Of a stretch of DNA of 64,000 nucleotides, positions 17,852 through 27,399 are shown piece by piece. Where the stretch lies: positions 310,001 to 374,000 of the forward strand of contig NZ_JACVUI010000003.1 in NCBI RefSeq assembly GCF_016624945.1, given 5' to 3'. Source of the stretch: Acinetobacter sp. S54 (GTDB lineage: Bacteria; Pseudomonadota; Gammaproteobacteria; Pseudomonadales; Moraxellaceae). Within the stretch, counting starts at the first letter, position 1; each line of letters starts with the position of its first letter. Below the pieces are notes generated by a model. The model was not told where the DNA came from, made no database searches, and saw nothing but the letters and a program-made list of their open reading frames with translations. The position numbers and the translations under genes are program-made.

Positions 17852-20599
17852 ATGCTTGCAAATATTAAATTTAGACATACAACTCTTGCCCAATCTGTAC
17901 GTTTTATCTTGAATGTGCATGATATTAACAAATTTATCTGTTCAAGCATGCTTTTGGGCTTATATATTTCGCCTGTGGTTCATGCTGAAAATACCCATGT
18001 AGAACCTATTTCTTCAAGTTTAAGTCAAAGTCTGCAATCAAAAACACAGGCTGCATTACAGCAAAATAATGTGGTCAGTTCAGCGGTTCAGACTGATGCA
18101 GTTGCATCTCAAAACCAAAATTCGGTTGATAACTCAGTCGTTAATACATCTCAGGTTAACTCTTCGCAGGATAGTCAGGCTTTATTACAACAACAAGAAC
18201 AAGCGGGCAATAAAATTGATGCATTCAAACCCATCGAGTTTGAGGATCTTCAAGATTTACCCGATACACAAATTGATGCCAGTATGGCAAATGAAATATT
18301 TAAAGTCGCAGAAGACGCTAAACAAGAAGCTGCGGCTGCACGAAATGGTTCTTCAAAAACTGTAAATGCGGTTTCAACACCGACTGCACAGGAACTCGCG
18401 CAAATTAATCAGGCACCAGTTGACATTGATCATCTGATGCAACAAATTGAATCGGATAAACAAATTGTAGTGGATGCCAATGCGTCAGGCAGAACGCTGG
18501 ATGAAGTGACAGCCGCTGAAACAGAGCAAGACGACGCTAAAGTGGGATTTTTTAGACGTATTCTTTATAAAATACGTCCATCACGTAATTTAAACACAGC
18601 AAAAGCAGATCCGCGTATCAGTGCAGAAGTTGTGGGCGCACCTGCCGATCTGGCGGCGAATATTAGTGCCAAACTGTCCAGTTACACGCAAGAAGCATTT
18701 GGTGATTTTAATGCAGCTTTACCTCAATTGCGTAGTTTAAGTAATCAAGCAGCTCAAGCCGTCGGATATTACAATGCCAAGTTTAATTTTGAAAAAGTAA
18801 GTGATAGTAAAGTCAAAGTCACAGTGACACCGAATAATCCAGTCAAGGTTGAAGAACAAAATATTGAATTTTCTGGTGCGGGTGGTGATACGCCACAATT
18901 TCAGGTTATTCGACTAGTACCCGATTTAGATGTTGGTGATATTTTAAATCATGGTAAATACGAACAAACTAAAAGTCGTATTGTTGAAGCTGCTTCGGAT
19001 AATGGATATTTTGACGCATATTGGCGTTTGCACGATGTTAAAGTTAAACAACCGGAAGATACCGCTGCCATCAATTTAAAATATGAAACCGGTGAGCGTT
19101 ATAAGTTAGGCAATGTCGAATTTAGAATGAGTGATCCTTCTAAAAAACTACCGTTAAAAATGGAAGTGCTTAAAAGCATGACGCCTTGGAAAGATGGTGA
19201 CGATTATGCCTTCTGGCGTGTAAATACCCTTGCAAATAATTTGACCAATTCACGTTATTTTAACTACACATTGGTAGATACCATAAAACCGGATCCGATT
19301 GAAAAACCACTTGAATTACCGCCAGATTTACAAGAACTTGTTGATCAGCAAAAACTTGAAGAAGAACAAGTCGCTTCGATACAAAAAGCAGATACAAAGT
19401 CGGGTCAGGAAGTCACTCAGGACGTAGCCGATGAAACTCAGTTTGCAGGCATGAAGTTGACTGACGAACAAAATGAGAAACTCCATGTTGCACGGGAGCA
19501 ACTGGAACAACGTGCTTCTGAAAATGAACAATTGCAAGCTCAAGCACGGGAAGAAAAGAAAGTTCCTGTGATTGTGACCTTAAATGCAGACCGTTTAAAT
19601 AGTGTGGAAACGGGTATTGGTTATGGTACAGATACAGAATTCCGTATCCGTACTCAATATCGCCGTGCCATTGTTAATAGTTTAGGCCATTCTTTTGATG
19701 CCAACCTTGAGTTATCTAAAATTCGTCAATCATTGGATGGTCGCTATAGCATTCCGTATAAAGACCCTATTAATGATTATATTAATATTGTTGGGGGTTA
19801 TGAGCGTGAAGACCGTGATGATATTGGCCCAGATGTTAGTCTAGAAACTGAGTCCGCAGTGTTTGGTGCAGAACGCATCATTAAAAATCCTTTAGGTGGC
19901 TGGCAACACAGTTTTGGCTTTCGCTATCGTCTGGATCGTCTAACTCAGCATGGTGTTGTTGATAATGATGAAATTCCAGATGCATTTAAAGTTCCTGGTT
20001 CAGATGCAGAACAGGAAGCTTTGTTATTTGGCTACGAGCTTTCAAAAACAAACAGTAATAGCAGCGTGAACCCAACACGTGGTTTTAAACAAAGCTACAA
20101 AGTTGAATTGGGTAGCGAATCATTATTATCCGATGCCAATATGGCGATTTTAACCGCAGGCTGGCGTTTTATTTATTCATTGGGTGAAAATGATGATCAT
20201 CAATTAGTTGGGCGATCAGATTTAAGTTATATCTTTACTGATGATTTTGATAAAGTTCCTTATAACCTTAGATTCTTTGCGGGTGGAGATCAAACGATTC
20301 GTGGTTTTGATTATAAAAGTTTATCACCTGAGGAATATGGCTATAAAGTCGGTGGGCAGGCATTGGCTGTAGGTTCACTAGAATATAACTATCAATTTAA
20401 GGATGGCTGGCGCGCAGCAGTATTTTCAGACTTTGGTAATGCGTATGACGAAAAATTTAAGAATGATACAGCTTATAGTATAGGCGTGGGGATTCGCTGG
20501 AAATCACCGATTGGCCCAATTCGACTGGATGTTGCGTCAGGAATTTCTGATGATAATCATCCAATTCGATTACATTTCTTTATCGGTTCACAACTTTAA
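17852..20599 (+). CDS. tamA: TamA-like outer-membrane translocation module (Omp85 family)
   Basis: TamA is the outer-membrane Omp85 half of the TAM complex, which with TamB helps insert some outer-membrane proteins and move lipids. The 915-residue protein is much longer than E. coli TamA (577). A signal-like hydrophobic stretch ends near residue 45, followed by about 170 residues rich in Gln, Ser, Asn and Ala, then POTRA-like domains (about 255-475), a charged helical insertion (about 485-570), and a C-terminal beta barrel (about 571-915) with RFFAGGDQTIRGFDYKSLSP and the final IRLHFFIGSQL. tamB starts 23 bases downstream, which supports the assignment. Confidence 0.9.
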   Translation: MLANIKFRHTTLAQSVRFILNVHDINKFICSSMLLGLYISPVVHAENTHVEPISSSLSQSLQSKTQAALQQNNVVSSAVQTDAVASQNQNSVDNSVVNTSQVNSSQDSQALLQQQEQAGNKIDAFKPIEFEDLQDLPDTQIDASMANEIFKVAEDAKQEAAAARNGSSKTVNAVSTPTAQELAQINQAPVDIDHLMQQIESDKQIVVDANASGRTLDEVTAAETEQDDAKVGFFRRILYKIRPSRNLNTAKADPRISAEVVGAPADLAANISAKLSSYTQEAFGDFNAALPQLRSLSNQAAQAVGYYNAKFNFEKVSDSKVKVTVTPNNPVKVEEQNIEFSGAGGDTPQFQVIRLVPDLDVGDILNHGKYEQTKSRIVEAASDNGYFDAYWRLHDVKVKQPEDTAAINLKYETGERYKLGNVEFRMSDPSKKLPLKMEVLKSMTPWKDGDDYAFWRVNTLANNLTNSRYFNYTLVDTIKPDPIEKPLELPPDLQELVDQQKLEEEQVASIQKADTKSGQEVTQDVADETQFAGMKLTDEQNEKLHVAREQLEQRASENEQLQAQAREEKKVPVIVTLNADRLNSVETGIGYGTDTEFRIRTQYRRAIVNSLGHSFDANLELSKIRQSLDGRYSIPYKDPINDYINIVGGYEREDRDDIGPDVSLETESAVFGAERIIKNPLGGWQHSFGFRYRLDRLTQHGVVDNDEIPDAFKVPGSDAEQEALLFGYELSKTNSNSSVNPTRGFKQSYKVELGSESLLSDANMAILTAGWRFIYSLGENDDHQLVGRSDLSYIFTDDFDKVPYNLRFFAGGDQTIRGFDYKSLSPEEYGYKVGGQALAVGSLEYNYQFKDGWRAAVFSDFGNAYDEKFKNDTAYSIGVGIRWKSPIGPIRLDVASGISDDNHPIRLHFFIGSQL

Positions 20600-20622
20600 A
20601 ATAAATTTGATTCAGGATTATT

Positions 20623-23600
20623 ATGGCTGACGTAGAACAACCGGCTACTCCTACACCTCCTAAAAAACGTCGCATTCTTCGAAATGTATTATTGACGTTA
20701 TTGATTGTTATTGTCTTTTTAGTGGCTGCTTTAGGGGTTATGTTTACAACAGATCGGGGCAGTAAATTTCTGCTTGATCGAGTGATGGAACGTCAGCATA
20801 TCCTGAGTTATGAATATGAGGGAGGCAACCTTTTACAAGGAATTATTCTAAAAAATATTTGGGTTAAACTCAAAGACCTAGATGTCAAAATTGATAAAGC
20901 GGATGTTTCACTGGGTTGGAGAGCAGTTCTTAGCAAAGAGATTCATTTAAGTCGTGCAGATGTTCGTAATTTACAAATCATTAGTCATGCTCCTCCAAGT
21001 AACGAGCCTTTTAAATTTAGTGAAATTAAATTGCCATTTGTATTGCGTTTGAATGAGGCAGAAATTGATCATTTATCAATTCAAACAGTGAAATCCAAAG
21101 TTGATTTTCATGATATTTATCTTGAGGATGCAGTTTGGTCGGGGACAGAGTTAAAGTTTGAAAATTCCCGTATGAATATGGGTTATCTCGCCTTAGATAA
21201 AGCGACTGGGCAAATGACATTCAGCGGTAAATATCCACTTAATGCTCATGCAGATTTAAAAATACCATCCTTAAAAAGTTTGAACATTGATACTATTAAG
21301 ATTGCTGCGCGTGGAAGTTTAGATACCATTCAAGCAGGCGTGGCAACCAACACACCAGATTTGTTGACCGGTTGGGCGGTTGTGCATCCAGTCCGTGATG
21401 GTGTACCTATGTTTGGTCAGCTCAATTTTAAGAATTATCACTGGCCATTATTGACTGAACAAAAGTTATTTTCTAAAGATGGAATGGCCAAATTTAAAGG
21501 AAATGTGGAAAAACTCGACCTTGAACTAGCAACGGATTTAAAGGGAGAAAATATTCCACAAGGCCAATATACGTCTTTAATGTCTACAGACTTGGTAAAT
21601 GGACTGGATATTCATGACTTTAATGGTCAGCTTATGCAGGGTTTTGTGACACTTGCTGGACACGTAGGTTGGCATGATCATGTCACATGGGATGTCAAAG
21701 GTCGTCTCAATCATCTTAATCCTAAAGATAAAGTGATACCGCAGGCAGTTGTAGATTTTCTACCGCCGTCACTAGATGCAAATCTTGCATCCGAAGGTTC
21801 TCTTGAAAAAGGGATGGCACTTACTGCAAACCTTGATTTTGACAAATACGAATCATGGTCCGTTAAACTCGCTCAAACTCAAGCAACACCACAACAAAAA
21901 ACTCAACCCATGTTATTAGATGTTTCATGGAAAAATATTGACCGTGCCATGCCTTATATTGGCTGGCTGGATAGTGATGCAGGTCAGGTCAATTTAGCAT
22001 TGGTTGAAGGTAAGCAAGATATTCATGTTGCTACTAATATACGAACCCACGAACAGGCAACATTGCCTGCGGGTAAATACGATGCAAGACTGGACTTAAA
22101 AGATAATATTTTGAATGTTCCTGCATTCACTTATCAGGCTCTTCAAAAAGGAAGTCTGAGTGGGCAGGCCAAAGTTGAATTGCCATCTGAAAAGCGCCAA
22201 CTAAAATGGAACGCCATTTTAAATGCTAAAGATTTTAACCCTCAAACCATTGCAACCGCTGCGCCTGTCAATTTGCTTAATGGTCAAATTAAAGCAAACG
22301 GCTATGCAAAGCCAAATCAACAGATTATTCAGTTTGATGCGATTTCTCTAAAAGGCAGAATGGCAAATTCGGCTCAAAATGAAATGATTGAGCTGACTGG
22401 GAAAAGCACCGCTGCAATAGTCTTTAATGATGAAAAATCAGGCGGTGGTTTTAAAGGTTTTGCTGTTCGCTATGATGGAGGGCTGAATGCTTTCAATCAA
22501 GGTAAAGGGTTATTAAAGTTCAATATTTCAGGAACGCCAGATTTTATTAAAATTGCTGAATTACAGCATAATGGCGTTGCAGGTAGAATCTTTGCCTCAG
22601 GTTCAGTTAACCTGAAAAATGCGATAGGCTGGAATATCAATACGTCATTGGTGCGTTTTAAACCTCAGTATTTTGTTTCTAGTTTAAAAGGTGAGCTTTC
22701 AGGTAATCTTAAAACTCAGGGGCTGTGGGCTGAAAACTCAAAACGTATCAATATTGAAAAACTCAATATAGCGGGCTTTTTGAATAATAAGATTGTTCGT
22801 GGGATGGGCAATCTATCGATGGTACTGAACTCAAATCAAAAAGGTTTCTTGCCTCAGCAATTTGAAGCAAATAACCTATTTTTGGCTTATGGTAAAAATC
22901 AGGTTCAGGCTTCTGGCAATGCACAAAACTTACGTTTAAAAGTAAATGCACCTGCTATGTATGAACTTTATCCGGGATTACGTGGTCGTACGTATGGGTA
23001 TTTGAATGTACAGGCTCAACCGCGCTTAAAAGCTACGGCAAATCTCGTAGTTGATAACTTTGGTTTTGGTGATATTAGTGTCAAAAAAATACAGGTATTG
23101 GGAGAACTACCAACTTCAGAAACCACACCAACTTCGCTGAAAGCAACACTGGATGATTTACGTAGTGGAGGACGCCAGATCCAATACGCAGGTATTACTT
23201 TATCTGGGACACGTAAAGCTCATTTGGTTCAGTTACAGGGTTGGAACTATTATTCCAAGTTTTACGTGCAACTAGCGGGCGGCTTTAACCAAAATAATGA
23301 TTGGTTAGGACAAATTCAGCAAGGTATTTTTGATTCACGTCGCGCAGTTTTAAAACAACAGCAAAATGCTGCTGTGATTTATACGCGGGCAAGTCAGGAG
23401 CTATTTGTTGGGCAGCATTGCTGGTCGAGCCAAAATAGTCAGCTTTGTCTGGATCAACCTTTACGTGTGAGCCAAGCACGCGGCAATGTTTCTGTAGTGA
23501 CTCGTGATCTCGATTTAAATGACTTCAGTGCCTTTATGCCAGAAGGTTTAGCCATTACTGGTAAACTTAATGGTTATGCGAAAGCATCTTGGGCTAATGG

Positions 23601-25128
23601 TACGCAACCAAAACTCGATGCACAATTGATCACTCAAAATGGGGAAATTGGATTGGCTGCTGCCGATCCACAGGATCCTGCATCGACCTTAAGTTATGAT
23701 CAACTTAGTGTAATTGCAAAAAGTGTAAGTCAGGGCTTACTGCTACGTCTGGATGTTAAAACACCTGCAATTGGTACAGGTTATGCCAAAGTCATTATTA
23801 ACCCCTACCAAACGCCGATGCCAATGAATGGTGAAGTTGCTTTCAACAATGTTCAACTAAAAGTGCTTAAACCATTTATTAGTGATGTACGTTCAATGGA
23901 TGGAACTTTGGCACTGGCAGGCAAAATTAATGGAACATTAACTCAACCGCAAATTACGGGTGATTTACGCTTGAAGAATGGCTCGATTAGCATGATGTCA
24001 TTGCCTGTTAATCTGACTAATATCCAGTTGTATTCCTCAATTAGACAGGACAATGCAACCATCAAAGGCGCCTTTAATAGTGGTCGTGGTGTGGGAGAGT
24101 TAACAGGAAGTGTGGACTGGAAAAATGATCCTCGTATTCAGCTTAATTTGAAAGGTGATAATTTATTAATTCGTCAGGCGCCACTGATCACTGCCATCGT
24201 TAATCCAGATGTGTCGATGGAGGCTTATCCATTCAGTAAGCGGTTAGTGGTGAATGGAAAACTGGACATTCCACGTGCTTTGATTTCGATGCCTGAAGCC
24301 AGTGAACCTGTTGTGGCAGTTTCTTCAGATGTACGTGTGGTACGAGATGGACAGGACCAGCTTGCGATTTTAAAAGCAGCAAAACCATGGGATATCCGAG
24401 CAGATGTCTCGGTTAATATTGGTAGTGACCGAGTTATCTTTCAGGGATTCAATAGCCGTATTCCGCTCGTAGGACGTCTAAATTTATCACAGCGTGGTCT
24501 TGAAACAGCTATGCGTGCCAGTGGCGCAATTGGGGTTAGCCAGAAAGTTAAGATTGAAGCATATGGACAAAGCTTGGATTTAAATCGGGCGATTGCTCGT
24601 TTTAATGGACCGATTTCTAATCCAACACTAGATGTCGATGCCAACAAGTCCGTGCAAGGTAGTACGGTAGGTGTGCGGGTAACGGGTACGGCTTCTGTAC
24701 CTAATATTCAAATTTATAATGATGCCGGTTTATCCGAACAAGAAGCACTAAATGCATTGGTGACAGGCCGTATAAATGAAGGAAGTAGTGGATTGAGTAA
24801 CACGGCTGGTTTTAAATCAGACGTAAACAATACCATTGCCGCAGCAGGAATCAGTATGGGCTTGGGTGGAACACGTGCATTGACTAATCAAATTGGCCGA
24901 ACCTTTGGGTTGAGTGGCTTGGCATTGGACGCGCAAGGTACAGGTGATGATACCCAAGTGAGTCTAACGGGATATATTACGCCAGACCTATTTATCCGAT
25001 ACGGAGTGGGCGTATTTACACCTGTAAATAAATTAACCCTACGCTATCAGATGAATAAACGAATGTATCTAGAGGCCAGCCAGTCTTTGGAACGAGCTGT
25101 TGACGTATTTTATAATTGGCGTTTTTAA
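20623..25128 (+). CDS. tamB: TamB translocation and assembly module protein
   Basis: A 1501-residue protein of the AsmA/TamB (DUF490) bridge type: one N-terminal membrane helix (about 18-42) anchors it in the inner membrane, and a very long beta-rich periplasmic part runs to the outer membrane, where it meets TamA. The C-terminal DUF490 domain is clear from about residue 1150 on, with GINGTLTQPQITGDLRL-like repeats, SEQEALNALVTGR and the end LTLRYQMNKRMYLEASQSLERAVDVFYNWRF-type barrel-like strand. E. coli TamB has 1259 residues; the larger size is usual in Acinetobacter. It is cotranscribed with tamA and followed by a terminator. Confidence 0.93.
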   Translation: MADVEQPATPTPPKKRRILRNVLLTLLIVIVFLVAALGVMFTTDRGSKFLLDRVMERQHILSYEYEGGNLLQGIILKNIWVKLKDLDVKIDKADVSLGWRAVLSKEIHLSRADVRNLQIISHAPPSNEPFKFSEIKLPFVLRLNEAEIDHLSIQTVKSKVDFHDIYLEDAVWSGTELKFENSRMNMGYLALDKATGQMTFSGKYPLNAHADLKIPSLKSLNIDTIKIAARGSLDTIQAGVATNTPDLLTGWAVVHPVRDGVPMFGQLNFKNYHWPLLTEQKLFSKDGMAKFKGNVEKLDLELATDLKGENIPQGQYTSLMSTDLVNGLDIHDFNGQLMQGFVTLAGHVGWHDHVTWDVKGRLNHLNPKDKVIPQAVVDFLPPSLDANLASEGSLEKGMALTANLDFDKYESWSVKLAQTQATPQQKTQPMLLDVSWKNIDRAMPYIGWLDSDAGQVNLALVEGKQDIHVATNIRTHEQATLPAGKYDARLDLKDNILNVPAFTYQALQKGSLSGQAKVELPSEKRQLKWNAILNAKDFNPQTIATAAPVNLLNGQIKANGYAKPNQQIIQFDAISLKGRMANSAQNEMIELTGKSTAAIVFNDEKSGGGFKGFAVRYDGGLNAFNQGKGLLKFNISGTPDFIKIAELQHNGVAGRIFASGSVNLKNAIGWNINTSLVRFKPQYFVSSLKGELSGNLKTQGLWAENSKRINIEKLNIAGFLNNKIVRGMGNLSMVLNSNQKGFLPQQFEANNLFLAYGKNQVQASGNAQNLRLKVNAPAMYELYPGLRGRTYGYLNVQAQPRLKATANLVVDNFGFGDISVKKIQVLGELPTSETTPTSLKATLDDLRSGGRQIQYAGITLSGTRKAHLVQLQGWNYYSKFYVQLAGGFNQNNDWLGQIQQGIFDSRRAVLKQQQNAAVIYTRASQELFVGQHCWSSQNSQLCLDQPLRVSQARGNVSVVTRDLDLNDFSAFMPEGLAITGKLNGYAKASWANGTQPKLDAQLITQNGEIGLAAADPQDPASTLSYDQLSVIAKSVSQGLLLRLDVKTPAIGTGYAKVIINPYQTPMPMNGEVAFNNVQLKVLKPFISDVRSMDGTLALAGKINGTLTQPQITGDLRLKNGSISMMSLPVNLTNIQLYSSIRQDNATIKGAFNSGRGVGELTGSVDWKNDPRIQLNLKGDNLLIRQAPLITAIVNPDVSMEAYPFSKRLVVNGKLDIPRALISMPEASEPVVAVSSDVRVVRDGQDQLAILKAAKPWDIRADVSVNIGSDRVIFQGFNSRIPLVGRLNLSQRGLETAMRASGAIGVSQKVKIEAYGQSLDLNRAIARFNGPISNPTLDVDANKSVQGSTVGVRVTGTASVPNIQIYNDAGLSEQEALNALVTGRINEGSSGLSNTAGFKSDVNNTIAAAGISMGLGGTRALTNQIGRTFGLSGLALDAQGTGDDTQVSLTGYITPDLFIRYGVGVFTPVNKLTLRYQMNKRMYLEASQSLERAVDVFYNWRF

Positions 25129-25137
25129 AGATACAGA

Positions 25138-25160
25138 GCCGCTTTTCGAAGCGGCTTTTC
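25138..25160 (+). terminator. Terminator after tamB
   Basis: GCCGCTT and AAGCGGC pair around a TTCG tetraloop-like turn and are followed by TTTT, ten bases after the tamB stop. Confidence 0.88.
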
Positions 25161-25312
25161 TATCTAGATCATAGTAAAACTGATTGTGCAAAATACAAAA
25201 AAAGCCTCATGAAATGATAAGAAAAAAAGAAGAGAAATCACAATAATATTAAATATTGAATACGCGGTTATGACGTATTGATGAATTACTTTGCAGATAT
25301 AGACGGGGTAAA

Positions 25313-25606
25313 ATGATGACCATATTTTATTGTTTGGTAAAAAAATCAGTTCATCAAGATCAAGTGCATTTTGTTGCAATCGATTTTATATATCAAAATA
25401 ATGAATTTCCCTTTTTTAAATCTTTTACGACACATTTTGAGGAGGCACATAAATTTAAGTCTATGGAGGATATCCAAAAATTGATGGGTAACCGTCAGGA
25501 TTTTTATATTTATAGTTTTGATACGGATCTCAACGTATCTCTGATGAACTCCATCACGGATGATGCTGCCCGAACCTCAGATCTGATGATCTTGAATAAA
25601 AAGTAA
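25313..25606 (+). CDS. Small orphan protein
   Basis: A 97-residue soluble-looking protein with no signal peptide. The start is ATG 25313 with a weak GGGG about eight bases upstream; the second ATG follows immediately. I do not recognise a family. The N-terminal half alternates hydrophobic and polar residues (FYCLVKKSVHQDQVHFVAIDFIY), as in a small beta sheet, and the C-terminal part is helical and charged. It lies alone between the tamB terminator and a DUF4124 gene, in AT-rich sequence. Confidence 0.6.
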   Translation: MMTIFYCLVKKSVHQDQVHFVAIDFIYQNNEFPFFKSFTTHFEEAHKFKSMEDIQKLMGNRQDFYIYSFDTDLNVSLMNSITDDAARTSDLMILNKK

Positions 25607-25733
25607 ATTTAGGGATACAGCTTTAATTTACTTATTTAGATTGATTGCACAATTTCAATAAAAATATTAATATAAACTATTGAATTTAAATGATTATTTT
25701 AAATAAAATTGTGACGATTTAGGGAAGGTAAAG

Positions 25734-26255
25734 ATGAATTCTGTCATTTATGGACGCATTTGGGCAGTAGCAGGTTTGATGCTTTTAGGTTGCTTATCCC
25801 AAAGCAACGCCAAGCAATATTACAAATGGGTGGATGCAAATGGTGTGACGACCTATTCAGCGACACCACCGCCGACGCAGCGTTCAAATGAACCACAACT
25901 GTCATCTCAGAAAACGGCTCCAATGAATCAAAATAAGCCGACGACTAATTTTAAATCAAACGCATCAATTGCAGATGAATACTACAATCCTTACAAACAG
26001 AGCATTAAGCCACCTGCAACACCCGTGAGTACTGAAAAAGAAAACCCACCAAAACTCAATAAAACTGAAACTACTCAAACAGTTCAGACCACGAGTTCAT
26101 CCAAAAAACTAACCTATATGATCAAAGACTGTAATGGCGTACGTTGTAGTGACCATAAAGGCAACAATTATAATAAAGTTACAGGCAATACCTATTTGTC
26201 ATCACGTGGTGGAGTGTGTCAAATGACAGGAAGCCGAATGGAATGCAATAAATGA
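25734..26255 (+). CDS. DUF4124 domain-containing exported protein
   Basis: A 173-residue protein with a signal peptide (hydrophobic residues 9-20, ending near SNA at residue 26; LLGCLS could also be read as a lipobox). The DUF4124 domain follows directly: YYKWVDANGVTTYSATPPP. The middle (about 45-125) is low-complexity, rich in Pro, Thr, Asn and Lys. A small C-terminal part has four cysteines (DCNGVRCSDHKG and VCQMTGSRMECN), which may form disulfides in the periplasm. Function is unknown. The start follows AGGGAAGG by a few bases. Confidence 0.82.
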   Translation: MNSVIYGRIWAVAGLMLLGCLSQSNAKQYYKWVDANGVTTYSATPPPTQRSNEPQLSSQKTAPMNQNKPTTNFKSNASIADEYYNPYKQSIKPPATPVSTEKENPPKLNKTETTQTVQTTSSSKKLTYMIKDCNGVRCSDHKGNNYNKVTGNTYLSSRGGVCQMTGSRMECNK

Positions 26256-26347
26256 AAATCTAAAATATGAAAAGATTTTAACGTAATAGCTTTTGGAAAA
26301 TATGACAAGATTCAGTATGATGATGCCACCAGATTAAGTTCAGTGTA

Positions 26348-26710
26348 ATGATGAAAAAAGTTCTGTTTCTTGTTTTAGGTTTAGCGTTGGTGGGATGTAG
26401 TGAAAAAAAACCATTAACGGCTGAAGAGCAATGGCATGGTTACTGTACCAGTATGGGTAATGCGGCTCGTTCAATTATGCTTGATCGCCAGAATGCGATT
26501 GAGAAAGCACAAGCTGTTGAACATGCAAAAAAAATTGAAGATGAGATAACCCGTTCATTTATTTTAAAAATTATTGATGAAGTTTACTCAATGCCTATTG
26601 ATCAGCTTCAAAATAATCCTGACGCTGCTCGAGAAAATATTCGCAAGCAAACCACAGATCAGTGTATTGCAACACCACATGATAAAATGCCTAACTACAA
26701 ACCGTTCTAA
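26348..26710 (+). CDS. Small lipoprotein of unknown function
   Basis: A 120-residue protein with a typical lipoprotein signal: MMKK, a hydrophobic helix, and lipobox LVGC with cysteine at residue 16. The rest is mostly helical and charged, with two more cysteines (YCTSMGNAAR and DQCIATPHD) that could pair. I recognise no named family beyond 'Acinetobacter small lipoprotein'. The stop codon lies inside the stem of its own terminator. Confidence 0.7.
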   Translation: MMKKVLFLVLGLALVGCSEKKPLTAEEQWHGYCTSMGNAARSIMLDRQNAIEKAQAVEHAKKIEDEITRSFILKIIDEVYSMPIDQLQNNPDAARENIRKQTTDQCIATPHDKMPNYKPF

Positions 26711-26723
26711 GAACGGTTTTTTT
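26699..26723 (+). terminator. Terminator overlapping the lipoprotein stop codon
   Basis: AAACCGTTC and GAACGGTTT pair around TAA, the stop of the preceding gene overlapping the stem, and a run of T follows. Confidence 0.88.
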
Positions 26724-26844
26724 AGGTTGAAACAAAAGGCGAGCAGTTACAAACTTATTGAGTATTTTGAATACTTGATATAGATAATTTGATAAAAATA
26801 AAGAATAATAAATTGACTAATAATTATACGATAGGAGAGCAAAG

Positions 26845-27114
26845 ATGGAAGTTATTGCTTATCTGCATAATGCTGATTTGTTGCTTGAAGACACTCAAGG
26901 TGTGGCAATCATCGGTGGTAGTCGTTACGTATTGAGTGTGGGTGACAAGGTTTATATCAGGGAAGTGATTGATGAAAAGGCCAAACTTTATGAGGTGACC
27001 ATCTCATTTGCCAGTGCCGATCATGCGATGTTACATGAAGATGAAGTCCAGATTAAGTTTGAGGGGAATCGGGACGCATTAAATCAATATTTACAAACCA
27101 CCACAGTCCACTAA
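26845..27114 (+). CDS. Small conserved-looking protein of unknown function
   Basis: An 89-residue soluble protein whose ATG is six bases after GGAGAG, a good ribosome binding site. It looks like a small beta-barrel or sheet fold (GVAIIGGSRYVLSVGDKVYIREV, KLYEVTISFASADHAMLHEDEVQIKF) with no signal peptide or cysteines. No family is recognised by eye. It has its own terminator and sits between a lipoprotein gene and acnB. Confidence 0.65.
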   Translation: MEVIAYLHNADLLLEDTQGVAIIGGSRYVLSVGDKVYIREVIDEKAKLYEVTISFASADHAMLHEDEVQIKFEGNRDALNQYLQTTTVH

Positions 27115-27142
27115 GGTTTTATAGTTTTTATTAACAAAATCA

Positions 27143-27164
27143 GGCAACATAGGTTGCCTTTTTT
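27143..27164 (+). terminator. Terminator upstream of the acnB region
   Basis: GGCAAC and GTTGCC pair around a four-base loop and run into six T. It ends the transcript of the 89-residue gene. Confidence 0.88.
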
Positions 27165-27334
27165 ATTGATTTAAACCATGGCAAAGCCAAGTAAAGCAGT
27201 TAGAGCCTGTTTTTTATGATTTTTGCATAGCAAACTGTCAAGTACTATTTCGCTATAAAATAATGAGAATCACGAAGAAGCACGGCGCTTGCATTAACTT
27301 TTGACTTGATTTTTAGTAAAATTTTGCTGTCCAT

Positions 27335-27380
27335 ATTATTTGCAAAGCTTTGCTTGGCAGGAATTTGCAAATAATTTTTT
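27335..27380 (+). promoter_or_regulatory. Terminator-like inverted repeat in the acnB leader
   Basis: A perfect 12-base inverted repeat, ATTATTTGCAAA (27335-27346) and TTTGCAAATAAT (27364-27375), with a 17-base loop, is followed directly by five T and lies 20 bases before the acnB start. The first arm also overlaps the palindrome GCAAAGCTTTGC (27342-27353), so two structures compete. It could be an attenuator, an mRNA stability element or a repressor site. Nothing in the sequence decides between these. Confidence 0.55.
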
Positions 27381-27399
27381 AAAAAAGAGGAATAACACT

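Noticed and set aside
27353..27371. Sigma-54-like promoter (TTGGCAGG then TTGCAA) before acnB
   Set aside because: The GG and GC pairs are one base too close for a -24/-12 promoter, and the bases belong to the inverted repeat.
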